Assembly: GCF_033441515.1 (NCBI RefSeq)
Contig: NZ_JAWQJT010000001.1
Coordinates: forward strand, 2,666,001 to 2,730,000
Direction of reading: 5' to 3'
DNA from: Amycolatopsis solani
GTDB lineage: Bacteria > Actinomycetota > Actinomycetes > Mycobacteriales > Pseudonocardiaceae
Length of the DNA: 64,000 nucleotides
The position numbers and the translations under genes are program-made. Below are positions 17,058 to 24,966 of the stretch, piece by piece. The notes below the pieces were generated by a model. That model was not told where the DNA came from. It made no database searches and was given only the letters and a program-made list of their open reading frames with translations. Each line of letters starts with the position of its first letter. Within the stretch, counting starts at the first letter, position 1.

Positions 17058-17342
17058 TCACAGGGCGGCGATGACCGAGTCGATCTCGGCCGCCAGGGAG
17101 AAGTCCTTCGCCGTGAGGCCGCCCGCCGAATGCGTGCTGAGGCGGAACGTCACGGTGCGCCAGCGGATGTCGATGTCCGGGTGGTGGTCGGCCGCTTCGG
17201 CGAGGACCGCCACGCGGTCCACCGCCTCGATCGCCTGGGAGAACGAAGCCAGCTCCACCTCGCGGGAGATCACCGCTCCGGTGCGCGTCCAGTTCGCGCC
17301 CAGACGTCCGTCGGCCTCGGAGTCGCTCAAGATTTCCGTCAT
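17058..17342 (-). CDS. 4a-hydroxytetrahydrobiopterin dehydratase (pterin-4a-carbinolamine dehydratase family)
   Basis: The 94-residue protein has the PCD signature: a core with FSQAIEAVDRVAVLAEAADH, the HHPDIDIRW motif with its paired His, VTFRLSTHSAGGLTAKDFSL and AAEIDSVIAAL. The enzyme dehydrates 4a-hydroxytetrahydropterin during recycling of the cofactor of aromatic hydroxylases; in many actinobacteria the physiological partner is unknown. Length is normal. It is divergent from the thiamine operon, and no hydroxylase gene is nearby, so its role here is not revealed by context. Confidence 0.92.
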   Translation of the reverse strand: MTEILSDSEADGRLGANWTRTGAVISREVELASFSQAIEAVDRVAVLAEAADHHPDIDIRWRTVTFRLSTHSAGGLTAKDFSLAAEIDSVIAAL

Positions 17343-17383
17343 GTCTCCATGGTCGTCCGTCCTGGACTACGCTGCACGGTTGC

Positions 17384-17466
17384 CACGGGAGTCCGGTCAG
17401 CCGGGCTGAGAGGCGGGTCACCCCGCGACCGTTCGCACCTGACCGGATCATGCCGGCGAAGGGAGG
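17384..17466 (+). ncRNA. TPP riboswitch (THI element)
   Basis: The conserved THI-box elements appear in order: the GGAGTCCGG opening, CTGAGA at 17406-17411, ACCTGA at 17437-17442 and GATCATGCCGGCGAAGGGA at 17446-17464. It lies directly upstream of a thiamine-type ABC transporter operon, the expected target. A short GGAGGG/CCCTCC hairpin follows and may be part of the expression platform. Thiamine pyrophosphate should repress the operon. Confidence 0.95.
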
Positions 17467-17504
17467 GCTTTCCCTCCTCGTCCGGCGAAGTGCAGGAGGG
17501 GTAG

Positions 17505-18554
17505 ATGAAACGCAGGGCTGTTCGCGCCGCGACGGCCGTCGCCGTGGTCAGCGTCGTCGCCGCGGGGTGCTCGCTGTCGGACGGCGACGGTGGCACGCAG
17601 CAGACGCCCACCGTCACCCTCGTGACGCACGACTCCTTCCTGGCGCCGCAGGAGGTGCTCGACGCCTTCCAGAAGCAGTCGGGCATCAAGATCTCCGTGC
17701 TCAAGCAGGGCGACGCCGGATCGCTGACCAACAAGCTCGTGCTCACCAAGGCCAACCCGGTTGGCGATGTCGCGTACGGCGTCGACTCGACGTTCGCCTC
17801 GCGCGCGCTCAAGGAAGGCGTCTTCGAGCCCTACACCAGCCCGGAGGCCGACCGCGGGCCGCAGCGCTACGCCGTCGATCCCGAGCACCGGCTGTCCGCC
17901 GTCGACGTCGGGGACGTCTGCGTCAACGTCGACGCGAACTACTTCGCCACCAAGGGGATCCTGGCGCCCGCGAGCTACGACGACCTGGCCGACCCGAAGT
18001 ACAAGGACCTCCTCGTCGCCGAGGACCCGGCCACCGCGTCGCCCGGGCTCGCGTTCCTGCTCGGCACCATCGCGAAGTACGGCGAGGCCGGCTGGAAGGA
18101 CTACTGGACGAAGCTGAAGGCCAACGGCCTCAAGGTGGTCAGCGGCTGGGAAGAGGCCTACACCGAGGAGTTCTCCGGCTCCTCCGGCAAGGGGCCGCGG
18201 CCGATCGTCGTCTCGTACGCGTCTTCGCCCGCCGCCGAGGTGGGTGACGACGGGAAGCCGCGCACCAAGGCGCTGCTCGACACCTGCTACCGGCAGGTGG
18301 AGTACGCCGGCGTGCTGGCAGGCGGCAAGCAGACCGAGAGCGCGCGCAAGGTGGTCGACTTCCTGCTGTCGCAGCAGTTCCAGGCGACCGTCGCGGCCAA
18401 CATGTACGTCTACCCGGCGCGCCAGGGCGTCGACCTGCCCGCGGGCTGGGCGCAGGTCGCGCCGCTGCCGCAGAAGCCGGAAGCGCTGACGGCGGACCAG
18501 GTGCAGGCCGGCCGGGAGAAGTGGATCGGCGAATGGCGCACGCTCGTGCAGTAG
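17505..18554 (+). CDS. thiB: Thiamine ABC transporter substrate-binding lipoprotein
   Basis: The 349-residue protein has a lipoprotein signal peptide with Cys in VVSVVAAGCS (residues 14-23) and a ThiB/TbpA-type binding fold: TVTLVTHDSFLAPQEVLDAF, VLKQGDAGSLTNKLVLTKAN, PVGDVAYGVDSTFASRAL, PASYDDLADPKYKDLLVAED and PRPIVVSYASSPAAEV. It should capture thiamine or a phosphate form outside the membrane and deliver it to ThiP. The upstream TPP riboswitch supports the substrate. It has a good AGGAGG-type ribosome site and overlaps the permease gene by a few codons. Confidence 0.93.
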   Translation: MKRRAVRAATAVAVVSVVAAGCSLSDGDGGTQQTPTVTLVTHDSFLAPQEVLDAFQKQSGIKISVLKQGDAGSLTNKLVLTKANPVGDVAYGVDSTFASRALKEGVFEPYTSPEADRGPQRYAVDPEHRLSAVDVGDVCVNVDANYFATKGILAPASYDDLADPKYKDLLVAEDPATASPGLAFLLGTIAKYGEAGWKDYWTKLKANGLKVVSGWEEAYTEEFSGSSGKGPRPIVVSYASSPAAEVGDDGKPRTKALLDTCYRQVEYAGVLAGGKQTESARKVVDFLLSQQFQATVAANMYVYPARQGVDLPAGWAQVAPLPQKPEALTADQVQAGREKWIGEWRTLVQ

Positions 18555-20158
18555 TGACCCCACCCAGGACTGCCCGCGGTTTCGGCCTGGCATTGCTCGG
18601 CCTGGCTCCGATCGGCTTCCTGGTGGTGTTCTTCGCCTGGCCAGTGCTGGCGATCGTCGGGCGCGGGTTCGCCGAGGGCGGCCTCGACGTCGTCCTCGGC
18701 GACGCGCGGACCTGGCAGCTGGCCGGGTTCACCGTGGCGAGCGCGGCGGCGTCGACCGTGGTCGCCGTGGTCGCCGGGCTCCCGGTGGCGTTCCTGCTGG
18801 CCCGGGTGAAACTGCCGGGCGTCGGCCTGGCGCGGACGCTGGTGCTGGTTCCGTTCGTGCTGCCGACGGTCGTCGTCGGGCTGGCGTTCCGCGCGCTCTG
18901 GCCGGACGGCGGCGTGCTGCCGATCGTGCTGGCCAACGCCTTCTTCAACGTCGCCGTCGTCGCGCGCACGGTCGCCGGGCTGTGGGCGCGGCTGGATTCG
19001 CGGACGACCGACGCCGCCCGCGCGCTCGGCGCGTCGCCGTGGCGGGCCTTCCGCTCGGTGACGTTGCCCGCGCTGGCCCCGGCGATCGCGTCCGCCGCGG
19101 CCGTGGTGTTCCTGTTCTGCGCCACCAGTTTCGGGGTCGTCCTGATCCTCGGCGGCGCCCGCTACCGGACGCTCGAGACCGAGATCTACCTGCGGACGGT
19201 CGACCTCCTCGACCTGTCCGGCGCGGCCGCGCTTTCGCTGATCCAGTTCGCGGCCGTGGTCGCCGCGCTGGTGCTCGGCGGGCTGGCCCGGCGGCGCAAG
19301 GAGGGGGCCAGGACCGGAGCCGGCGGAGCGCGGCGGCCGCGCGGTGGCGAGTGGTGGAGCGTCGGCGCCGCGGGGGTCGTCCTGGCGATGCTCTTGACGC
19401 CGATCCTCGCGCTGCTCGCCGAGTCCGTGTCCACAGAGGACGGCTGGAGTCTCGAGGGGTACCGCGCGCTGAGTGGCACCGGGGAAAAGGGTGCGCTGCA
19501 GGTGTCCGGCTGGGATGCCGCGGTGAACTCGCTGAAGGTGGCGATCGACGCGACGCTGCTTGCGATGGTGGTCGGCGTGCTCGCGTCCGTGGTGCTGGTG
19601 GCGCTGCGCCGCTCGCCCGCCCGGACCGCGCGCGGCCTCGGCGAGACGATGGACGCCGTCCTGATGCTGCCGCTGGGCGTGTCCGCGGTGACCGTCGGCT
19701 TCGGTTACCTGGTCACGCTCGACGCGCTGCCCGGCGACCTGCGGACGTCGCCCTACCTCGTCCCGCTGGCCCAGGCGCTGGTGATCACGCCGCTGATCGT
19801 GCGGATGGTGCTGCCGGTGCTGCGCTCGGTCGACGTCCGGCTGCGGCAGGCCGCCTCGACGCTCGGCGCGAGTCCGCTGCGGGTGTGGCGCGAGATCGAC
19901 CTGCCGCTGGCGCTGCGCCCGCTGGTCGCCGCCGCCGGGTTTGGTTTCGTTGTCGCGCTCGGCGAGTTCGGCGCGACCAGCTTCCTGGCCCGGCCGACGG
20001 CGCCGACGCTGCCGGTCGCGATCGCGTCGCTGATGGGACGGCCGGGGGAGCTGAACAACCAGATGGCGTACGCCGCGTGCGCGCTGCTGATGCTCGTGAC
20101 GGTGCTGGCGGTCGCGGTGATCGAACGGCTCGGACGCGGCCGGGTGGGAGAGTTCTGA
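18533..20158 (+). CDS. thiP: Thiamine ABC transporter permease
   Basis: The 541-residue protein is a fused two-half permease with about twelve membrane segments and two EAA-type loops: DAARALGASPWRAFRSVTLP in the first half and QAASTLGASPLRVWREIDLP in the second. This double layout is that of ThiP and the related iron permeases. The riboswitch and ThiB point to thiamine. I took the ATG at 18533, which overlaps thiB by 22 bases; a GTG at 18554 overlapping the thiB stop by one base is also possible. Its TGA overlaps the thiQ ATG. Confidence 0.92.
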   Translation: MAHARAVVTPPRTARGFGLALLGLAPIGFLVVFFAWPVLAIVGRGFAEGGLDVVLGDARTWQLAGFTVASAAASTVVAVVAGLPVAFLLARVKLPGVGLARTLVLVPFVLPTVVVGLAFRALWPDGGVLPIVLANAFFNVAVVARTVAGLWARLDSRTTDAARALGASPWRAFRSVTLPALAPAIASAAAVVFLFCATSFGVVLILGGARYRTLETEIYLRTVDLLDLSGAAALSLIQFAAVVAALVLGGLARRRKEGARTGAGGARRPRGGEWWSVGAAGVVLAMLLTPILALLAESVSTEDGWSLEGYRALSGTGEKGALQVSGWDAAVNSLKVAIDATLLAMVVGVLASVVLVALRRSPARTARGLGETMDAVLMLPLGVSAVTVGFGYLVTLDALPGDLRTSPYLVPLAQALVITPLIVRMVLPVLRSVDVRLRQAASTLGASPLRVWREIDLPLALRPLVAAAGFGFVVALGEFGATSFLARPTAPTLPVAIASLMGRPGELNNQMAYAACALLMLVTVLAVAVIERLGRGRVGEF

Positions 20159-21195
20159 TGGCGCTGGCGGTGCGGGACCTGACCGTCCACTACGGATCGT
20201 TCGCCGCGGTGCGCGACGCCCGGCTGGACATCGCCGACGGCGAGGTGCTGGCGCTGCTCGGCCCGTCCGGCTCGGGGAAGTCGACGCTGCTGCGCGCGAT
20301 CACCGGGCTCGAGCCGGGCGCCCGCGGCTCGGTGAGCTGGGACGGCGACGACCTCGGCGCGGTGCCGGTGCACCGGCGCGGGTTCGGGCTGGTGTTCCAG
20401 GACGGCCAGCTCTTCGGCCACCGCGACGTCGCCGCGAACATCGCGTTCGGTCTGCGCATGCACGGCGTACCCCGCGCGCAGTGGGCGCCGCGGGTGGCCG
20501 AACTGCTGGCGCTGGTCGGCTTGACCGGTTTCGAAAAGCGGCGGGTGACGGAGCTGTCCGGCGGTCAGGCCCAGCGGGTCGCGCTGGCCCGGGCGCTCGC
20601 ACCGAAGCCGCGCTTGCTGCTGCTCGACGAGCCGCTGTCCGGTTTGGACGCCGGGTTGCGCGAGCAGCTGGCCATCGACCTCGCGGAGTTGTTGCGACGC
20701 AGCAAGATCACGGCCCTGCTGGTGACGCACGACCAGGAGGAGGCCTTCACGCTCGCCGACCGCGTCGCGGTGCTCGACGCCGGGGAGGTCCGGCAGGAGG
20801 GCGCGGTCCGGCGCGTGTGGCGCAACCCGGCCGACGACGACGTGGCGCGTTTCCTCGGCGTGACGACGTTCGTGGACGGCGTCGTCGCGGGCGGGATGGC
20901 GCACACGTCCCTCGGTGACGTGGCGCTGCCGGACGTCGGCGACGGCCCGGTCCGGCTCGGGCTGCGGCCGCACGCGCTGCGGACGGCCACCGAAGGCGTG
21001 CCGGGCGAGGTGTCCGCGGCGGTGCACCGCCGCGAACACCTGCGCCTGGTGGTCCGCCTGTCGGAGTCCACTGTGGACGCGGTCGCGCCCGCGGCGTCCG
21101 ACCTGCGCGCCGGCGACCGGGTGCACCTCGCACTGGACCCCGACGGGCTGGCGGTGGTCGAGAGTCAGCCGTCGCGGGTGGAGAGGCGCGCGTAG
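20158..21195 (+). CDS. thiQ: Thiamine ABC transporter ATPase
   Basis: The 345-residue ATPase shows Walker A LLGPSGSGKSTLL (residues about 33-45), Q-loop FQDGQLFGH, signature LSGGQAQRVALARAL, Walker B LLLLDEPLSGLD and H-loop VTHDQEEA. A C-terminal extension of about 110 residues (FVDGVVAGGMAHTSLGDVAL, VRLGLRPHAL) resembles the TOBE regulatory domain of the FbpC/PotA type, longer than classical ThiQ. It is the last gene of the riboswitch-controlled operon. Its 3' end overlaps the convergent ABC permease gene by 31 bases, leaving no room for a separate terminator. Confidence 0.92.
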   Translation: MALAVRDLTVHYGSFAAVRDARLDIADGEVLALLGPSGSGKSTLLRAITGLEPGARGSVSWDGDDLGAVPVHRRGFGLVFQDGQLFGHRDVAANIAFGLRMHGVPRAQWAPRVAELLALVGLTGFEKRRVTELSGGQAQRVALARALAPKPRLLLLDEPLSGLDAGLREQLAIDLAELLRRSKITALLVTHDQEEAFTLADRVAVLDAGEVRQEGAVRRVWRNPADDDVARFLGVTTFVDGVVAGGMAHTSLGDVALPDVGDGPVRLGLRPHALRTATEGVPGEVSAAVHRREHLRLVVRLSESTVDAVAPAASDLRAGDRVHLALDPDGLAVVESQPSRVERRA

Positions 21196-22043
21196 GCCAG
21201 CGAGAGGCCGATGACGATGTAGCAGGCCGCTCGCAACGCGCCCTCGCCGAGCATCTGCGTGCCCATCGGGTCCTGCAGCACCTCCGCCGGCGCCATCGAC
21301 CAGTTCCGCGTCAGCAGGAACGGGTGCAGCCAGTCCAAAGAGGACAGGAAGCCGAGGATGGTGAACACGATGTCCGCCGCCAGGACGGACGCCACCACCA
21401 GCATCGGGTGCTCGGTCCAGCTGGAGATCGCCAGCGCCACCGCGCCGACCGCCCACAGCTGGAGCACCACCCAGCCCGCCACCAGCAGGATCCGCGCCAG
21501 CGCGCCGCCGAGCGACAGCGTCGTGCCCGACAGCGTGAACAGCGAGTCCGTGCCGTTGATGATCAGGCCGGTGACGACGCCCGTGACGCACATCGCGAGC
21601 ACCGAGACCACCGACACGGTCGCGACGCCGAACGCCTTCACCGCCAGGAGGCGGCCCCGGCCGACCGGGGCGATCAGCCAGCCGCGCAGCGTGCCGTGGG
21701 CCGTCTCGCCCGCGATCGCGTCCGCGCCCGCCATCGCCGAAGCCAAGGGCAGCAGCAGCGCCAGCGACATCACGATCGCCGCGATCGGGAGGACGAACGC
21801 GTTGTTGACCGCGGACGCCAGCAGCGCGCCGCCGCCGTCGTCCGGGCCGCCGCCGGTCTGCGGATTGTCGTCCACCAGCGTCAGGCCGATGCCGATCACC
21901 ACCGGGATCAGCGCCAGCAGGCCGAGCACGGCCAAGGTGCGCGGCCGCCGGAAGATCCAGCGCAGTTCCGCGGCCAGCAGCCGGGGCAGCGGCACCGTGT
22001 CGTGGCCCGTCCGGGCCGCCGGTGCGTCGAGAACCGCGGTCAT
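21165..22043 (-). CDS. ABC-2 type exporter permease
   Basis: The 292-residue membrane protein has six predicted membrane segments (RTLAVLGLLALIPVVIGIGL; AAIVMSLALLLPLASAMAGA; VVSVLAMCVTGVVTGLIING; ILLVAGWVVLQLWAVGAVAL; MLVVASVLAADIVFTILGFL; ACYIVIGLSLAYA) and the motif AGADAIAGETAHGTLRGWLI typical of ABC-2 permeases. It starts in the stop of the ATPase gene (ATGA), so the two form an exporter. The substrate is unknown; the LolA-like protein upstream and the divergent two-component system suggest a cell-envelope function. Confidence 0.88.
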   Translation of the reverse strand: MTAVLDAPAARTGHDTVPLPRLLAAELRWIFRRPRTLAVLGLLALIPVVIGIGLTLVDDNPQTGGGPDDGGGALLASAVNNAFVLPIAAIVMSLALLLPLASAMAGADAIAGETAHGTLRGWLIAPVGRGRLLAVKAFGVATVSVVSVLAMCVTGVVTGLIINGTDSLFTLSGTTLSLGGALARILLVAGWVVLQLWAVGAVALAISSWTEHPMLVVASVLAADIVFTILGFLSSLDWLHPFLLTRNWSMAPAEVLQDPMGTQMLGEGALRAACYIVIGLSLAYARLSTRDG

Positions 22044-23014
22044 TCCGCCCCCTCCGTAAGCCGCGCGAACAGGTCTTCGAGCCCGGTGCGCGCCCGCGTC
22101 GCCTCGTGGACCGCGACCCCCGCGCCCACCAGGACCTGCAGCACCCGCGGGGCCTCCGTCGCCGTGAGGTCGGCGCGGACGCCGTCCGGCGTGAGCCGGG
22201 CGCCGATCCGGTTCTCCCGCAGCACTTCCACCGCCTGGTCCGCGTCCGGCGTGCGGACCAGCAGGGCCGCGTTCCCGGACTCCAGCAGCTCGGCCAGCTC
22301 GCCCTGCGCGACGACGTTCCCGCTCTGCAGCACGGCGACGTGCGTGCAGGTCGCTTCGACCTCGGCCAGCAGGTGCGACGACACCAGCACGGTGACGCCC
22401 TCGGCGTGCAGCTCGGCGACGATCCTGCGGATCTCCCTGGTACCCGCAGGGTCGAGGCCGTTGGTCGGCTCGTCGAGCACGACCATCTTGCGCGGCACGA
22501 GCAGCGCCGAAGCGAGCCCCAGCCGTTGCTTCATGCCGAGCGAATAGCCCTTGTACCGCCGTCGCGCGGCGGCGGTCAGCCCGACGCGCTCCAGCGCCGA
22601 ATCCACCGCCAGGGGAATCCCCGACGACGTCAGCCGGGGTTCCGCGGCGGCGAAGCGCAGCAGGTTGTCGCGCCCGGACAGGAACGGGTGGAAGCCCGGG
22701 CCCTCGACCAGCGCGCCGACGTCCGGCAGCGCGTGCGCGGCGGCGTCCGGCATCGGGCGGCCGAGCAGCTCGACCTCGCCCTCGGTCGGCCGGACCAGGC
22801 CGAGCAGCATCCGGATGGTGGTCGTCTTGCCCGAGCCGTTCGGCCCGAGCATCCCCACGACCGCGCCCTGCGGGATGTCGAGGTCGACGTGGTCCACCGC
22901 GACGGTGCTGCCGTACACCTTGCGCAACCCCCGGGTGCGCGCGGCGAGCGGGACCGCCGGGGCGGACGCCTCCGAAGAGACGTCCGCCCCGGACTCCACA
23001 GCGGTGCTGGTCAC
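22040..23014 (-). CDS. ABC exporter ATP-binding protein
   Basis: The 324-residue ATPase has Walker A MLGPNGSGKTTTIRML (residues about 54-69), Q-loop region VGALVEGPGFHPFLSGRDNL, signature YSLGMKQRLGLASALL, Walker B MVVLDEPTNGLDPAG and H-loop VSSHLLAEVE, the pattern of CcmA/DrrA-type exporters. The C-terminal region ends in TRTGLEDLFARLTEGAE. The GTG start overlaps the stop of the LolA-like gene and its stop overlaps the permease start, so the three genes are coupled. Substrate unknown. Confidence 0.9.
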   Translation of the reverse strand: MTSTAVESGADVSSEASAPAVPLAARTRGLRKVYGSTVAVDHVDLDIPQGAVVGMLGPNGSGKTTTIRMLLGLVRPTEGEVELLGRPMPDAAAHALPDVGALVEGPGFHPFLSGRDNLLRFAAAEPRLTSSGIPLAVDSALERVGLTAAARRRYKGYSLGMKQRLGLASALLVPRKMVVLDEPTNGLDPAGTREIRRIVAELHAEGVTVLVSSHLLAEVEATCTHVAVLQSGNVVAQGELAELLESGNAALLVRTPDADQAVEVLRENRIGARLTPDGVRADLTATEAPRVLQVLVGAGVAVHEATRARTGLEDLFARLTEGAE

Positions 23015-24102
23015 TTCTGACCCAGCGCCTCGTAGAGGACCTGCTCCGGCACCGCGCCGGCGGCGAACCGGCCGTCGTCGGTCAGCACCGCGGTGCCGAC
23101 CTTCGTGGTGACGAGGTAGCCGCTGCCCCAGGTGCCGCTGACCTTCTTCGCGAAGCGCTCGAGCAGCGCCTTCGGGTCGGCGGGCGCGCCCTTGCGGTCG
23201 CCCTGTGCCTTCGGCGCCGCGTTCAGCGCGTCGGCCGGGACCTTGCCGGTGACGACGGTGTCCCACCCGTCGCCGACGACCTTGACGTCCTGCTTCGCCT
23301 GCTCGGCGAGGTCCTTGTGCTGCTGGTCGATCGCCGGCGTCTTCTCTTCCACCTTCGCGCCCTTCGGCGGGGTGAAGGCGAAGAGGTCGGCCGGCTGCTG
23401 CGTGAACTCGATCTCGCTGAACGCGACCTCGAGTGCCGGCGTCGACGTGCCGTTGCTCAGCACCGACACCCGCAGCGGCATCCGCGTCTGCGAGTCGACC
23501 GCGACGCGGATCTCGCGCAGCAGCGTCCGCTCGGTCGGCTTCGGCGTCAGGACCAGCTCGTAGGCGGGCCGGTCGGCGACGGTCGCGGTGCCGTCGACCG
23601 ACACCGTGCTGCTCTCCCGGACCTTCGCGAGCAGCTCGGTGCTCGCGGCGATCGGGTCGGCGGTCTTGTCGCTGCCCGCGCCCTTCTGCTTGGCGACGTC
23701 GGCCGGGATGGTCACCTTGGTCGCGGTGTTCGTCTTGGAGCTGTAGTCCCAGACGGTCGTGCCGTCGTGGACCACGGTCTCCTGGCTGGCCCCCTGCGTG
23801 ACCGCGAGCCGGCTCTTGCCGGCGCCGTCGCTGAAGATGTGCGCCGAATCCATGGTGAGCGCCGACGCGCCCGGCACCGCGTTCCCCACCGCGGGCAGGC
23901 CCAGGTCGTTGCTCACCTTCACCGTGCCGTCGAACGCGCCCGGCTTCGCCTTGACCACCGACTGGACCAGGTCCTCGGCGCTCACCTGCGGCAGCGCCGG
24001 CTTGTCGTCCGCACTGGCCGGCATCGCGACGAACGCGAGCCCGCCGGCGCCGAGCGCGGTGCCGACGACCGCGGCGGTGATGCCCTTCGTCTTCGGTTTC
24101 AT
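23011..24102 (-). CDS. LolA-like/DUF2092 secreted protein
   Basis: The 363-residue protein has a signal peptide (MKPKTKGITAAVVGTALGAG followed by a hydrophobic run ending AMPASADD) and a LolA-like beta fold: VSAEDLVQSVVKAKPGAFDG, DSAHIFSDGAGKSRLAVTQG, ETVVHDGTTVWDYSSKTNTA and the later PLRVSVLSNGTSTPALEVAF with EFTQQPADLFAFTPPKGAKV. In Gram-negatives LolA carries lipoproteins; in actinobacteria such proteins are extracytoplasmic, of uncertain cargo, and often sit beside ABC exporters as here. It heads the three-gene operon and is divergent from a two-component system. Confidence 0.85.
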   Translation of the reverse strand: MKPKTKGITAAVVGTALGAGGLAFVAMPASADDKPALPQVSAEDLVQSVVKAKPGAFDGTVKVSNDLGLPAVGNAVPGASALTMDSAHIFSDGAGKSRLAVTQGASQETVVHDGTTVWDYSSKTNTATKVTIPADVAKQKGAGSDKTADPIAASTELLAKVRESSTVSVDGTATVADRPAYELVLTPKPTERTLLREIRVAVDSQTRMPLRVSVLSNGTSTPALEVAFSEIEFTQQPADLFAFTPPKGAKVEEKTPAIDQQHKDLAEQAKQDVKVVGDGWDTVVTGKVPADALNAAPKAQGDRKGAPADPKALLERFAKKVSGTWGSGYLVTTKVGTAVLTDDGRFAAGAVPEQVLYEALGQK

Positions 24103-24170
24103 GCGTCTCTCCCTGTGGTGTTCCCGGGCCGAGTGTGCCCGGTTCCCTGGCCACGACGCTTCCCTCTCGA

Positions 24171-24222
24171 GGCTGAGATACCCCTGAAGGTTCTCCCTCC
24201 CCGGCTGAGATCGTGCTGAGAG
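24171..24222. promoter_or_regulatory. Tandem direct repeats typical of an OmpR-family operator
   Basis: CTGA cores start at 24173, 24184, 24205 and 24216, two pairs each 11 bp apart. On the minus strand the right pair reads TCTCAGCACGATCTCAGC, which resembles MprA/CutR-type sites. They lie between the divergent exporter operon and the response-regulator gene, so both could be controlled by the encoded regulator. Confidence 0.6.
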
Positions 24223-24249
24223 CCGCCGCACGACCTGCGCGAACCGGTC

Positions 24250-24966
24250 ATGATGAACCTCGTGAAACCTCGGGTGCTGGTGGTCGACGACGAACCGGGC
24301 GTGCGAAAGGCGCTGCAACGCGGGCTGCGCGCGGAGGACATGGACGTGGTCACCGCCGCGGACGGGCCCACCGGGCTGCAGCTGGCGAGCACGGGCTCCT
24401 TCGACGTCATCCTGCTCGACATCATGCTGCCGGGCCTGTCCGGCTACCGCGTGCTGGAGCGGCTGCGCAAGGACGGCGTCACGACGCCGGTGCTGCTCGT
24501 GTCGGCCAAGGACGGCGAGATCGACCAGGCCGACGGCCTCGACCTCGGTGCCGACGGCTACCTCGTCAAGCCGTTCTCCTTCGTCGTGCTGGTCGCGCAG
24601 GTGCGCGCGACGCTGCGCCGAGCCGGTCCCGACGCGAGCCGCGGCACGCTGCGGCTCGGCGCGCTGGCCGTCGACCGCGGGCTGCGGCAGGTGCACTGGA
24701 ACGGCGAGGAGGTCGGGCTGAGCCCGCGCGAGTTCGCGCTGCTCGAAGTGCTCGTCGGGCGCGCGGGCACGGTCGTCACGAAGGACGAGCTGCTGCGCGC
24801 GGTCTGGGGTGAGGAGCAGGCCGTGACGCGCAACCTCGTCGAGGTCTACGTCGGATACGTACGACGTAAGTTGGACGCGGTCGGCGCCGGCGCGTTGCTG
24901 CGGACCGTGCGCGGGCACGGCTACCTGGCCTCGGACGCGGAGCTCGACGAGGTCATCACCCCGTGA
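24250..24966 (+). CDS. OmpR-family response regulator
   Basis: The 238-residue protein has a receiver domain (residues 9-120: VLVVDDEPGVRKALQRGLRA, phospho-acceptor Asp57 in VILLDIMLPG, VLLVSAKDG, Lys in GYLVKPFSF) and a winged-helix C-terminus (LSPREFALLEVLVGRAGTVV, TRNLVEVYVGYVRRKLDAVG, LRTVRGHGYL). It should bind tandem direct repeats, which are present just upstream. The kinase gene overlaps its stop (GTGA). Divergence from the LolA/ABC exporter operon suggests that operon is a target. Confidence 0.95.
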   Translation: MMNLVKPRVLVVDDEPGVRKALQRGLRAEDMDVVTAADGPTGLQLASTGSFDVILLDIMLPGLSGYRVLERLRKDGVTTPVLLVSAKDGEIDQADGLDLGADGYLVKPFSFVVLVAQVRATLRRAGPDASRGTLRLGALAVDRGLRQVHWNGEEVGLSPREFALLEVLVGRAGTVVTKDELLRAVWGEEQAVTRNLVEVYVGYVRRKLDAVGAGALLRTVRGHGYLASDAELDEVITP

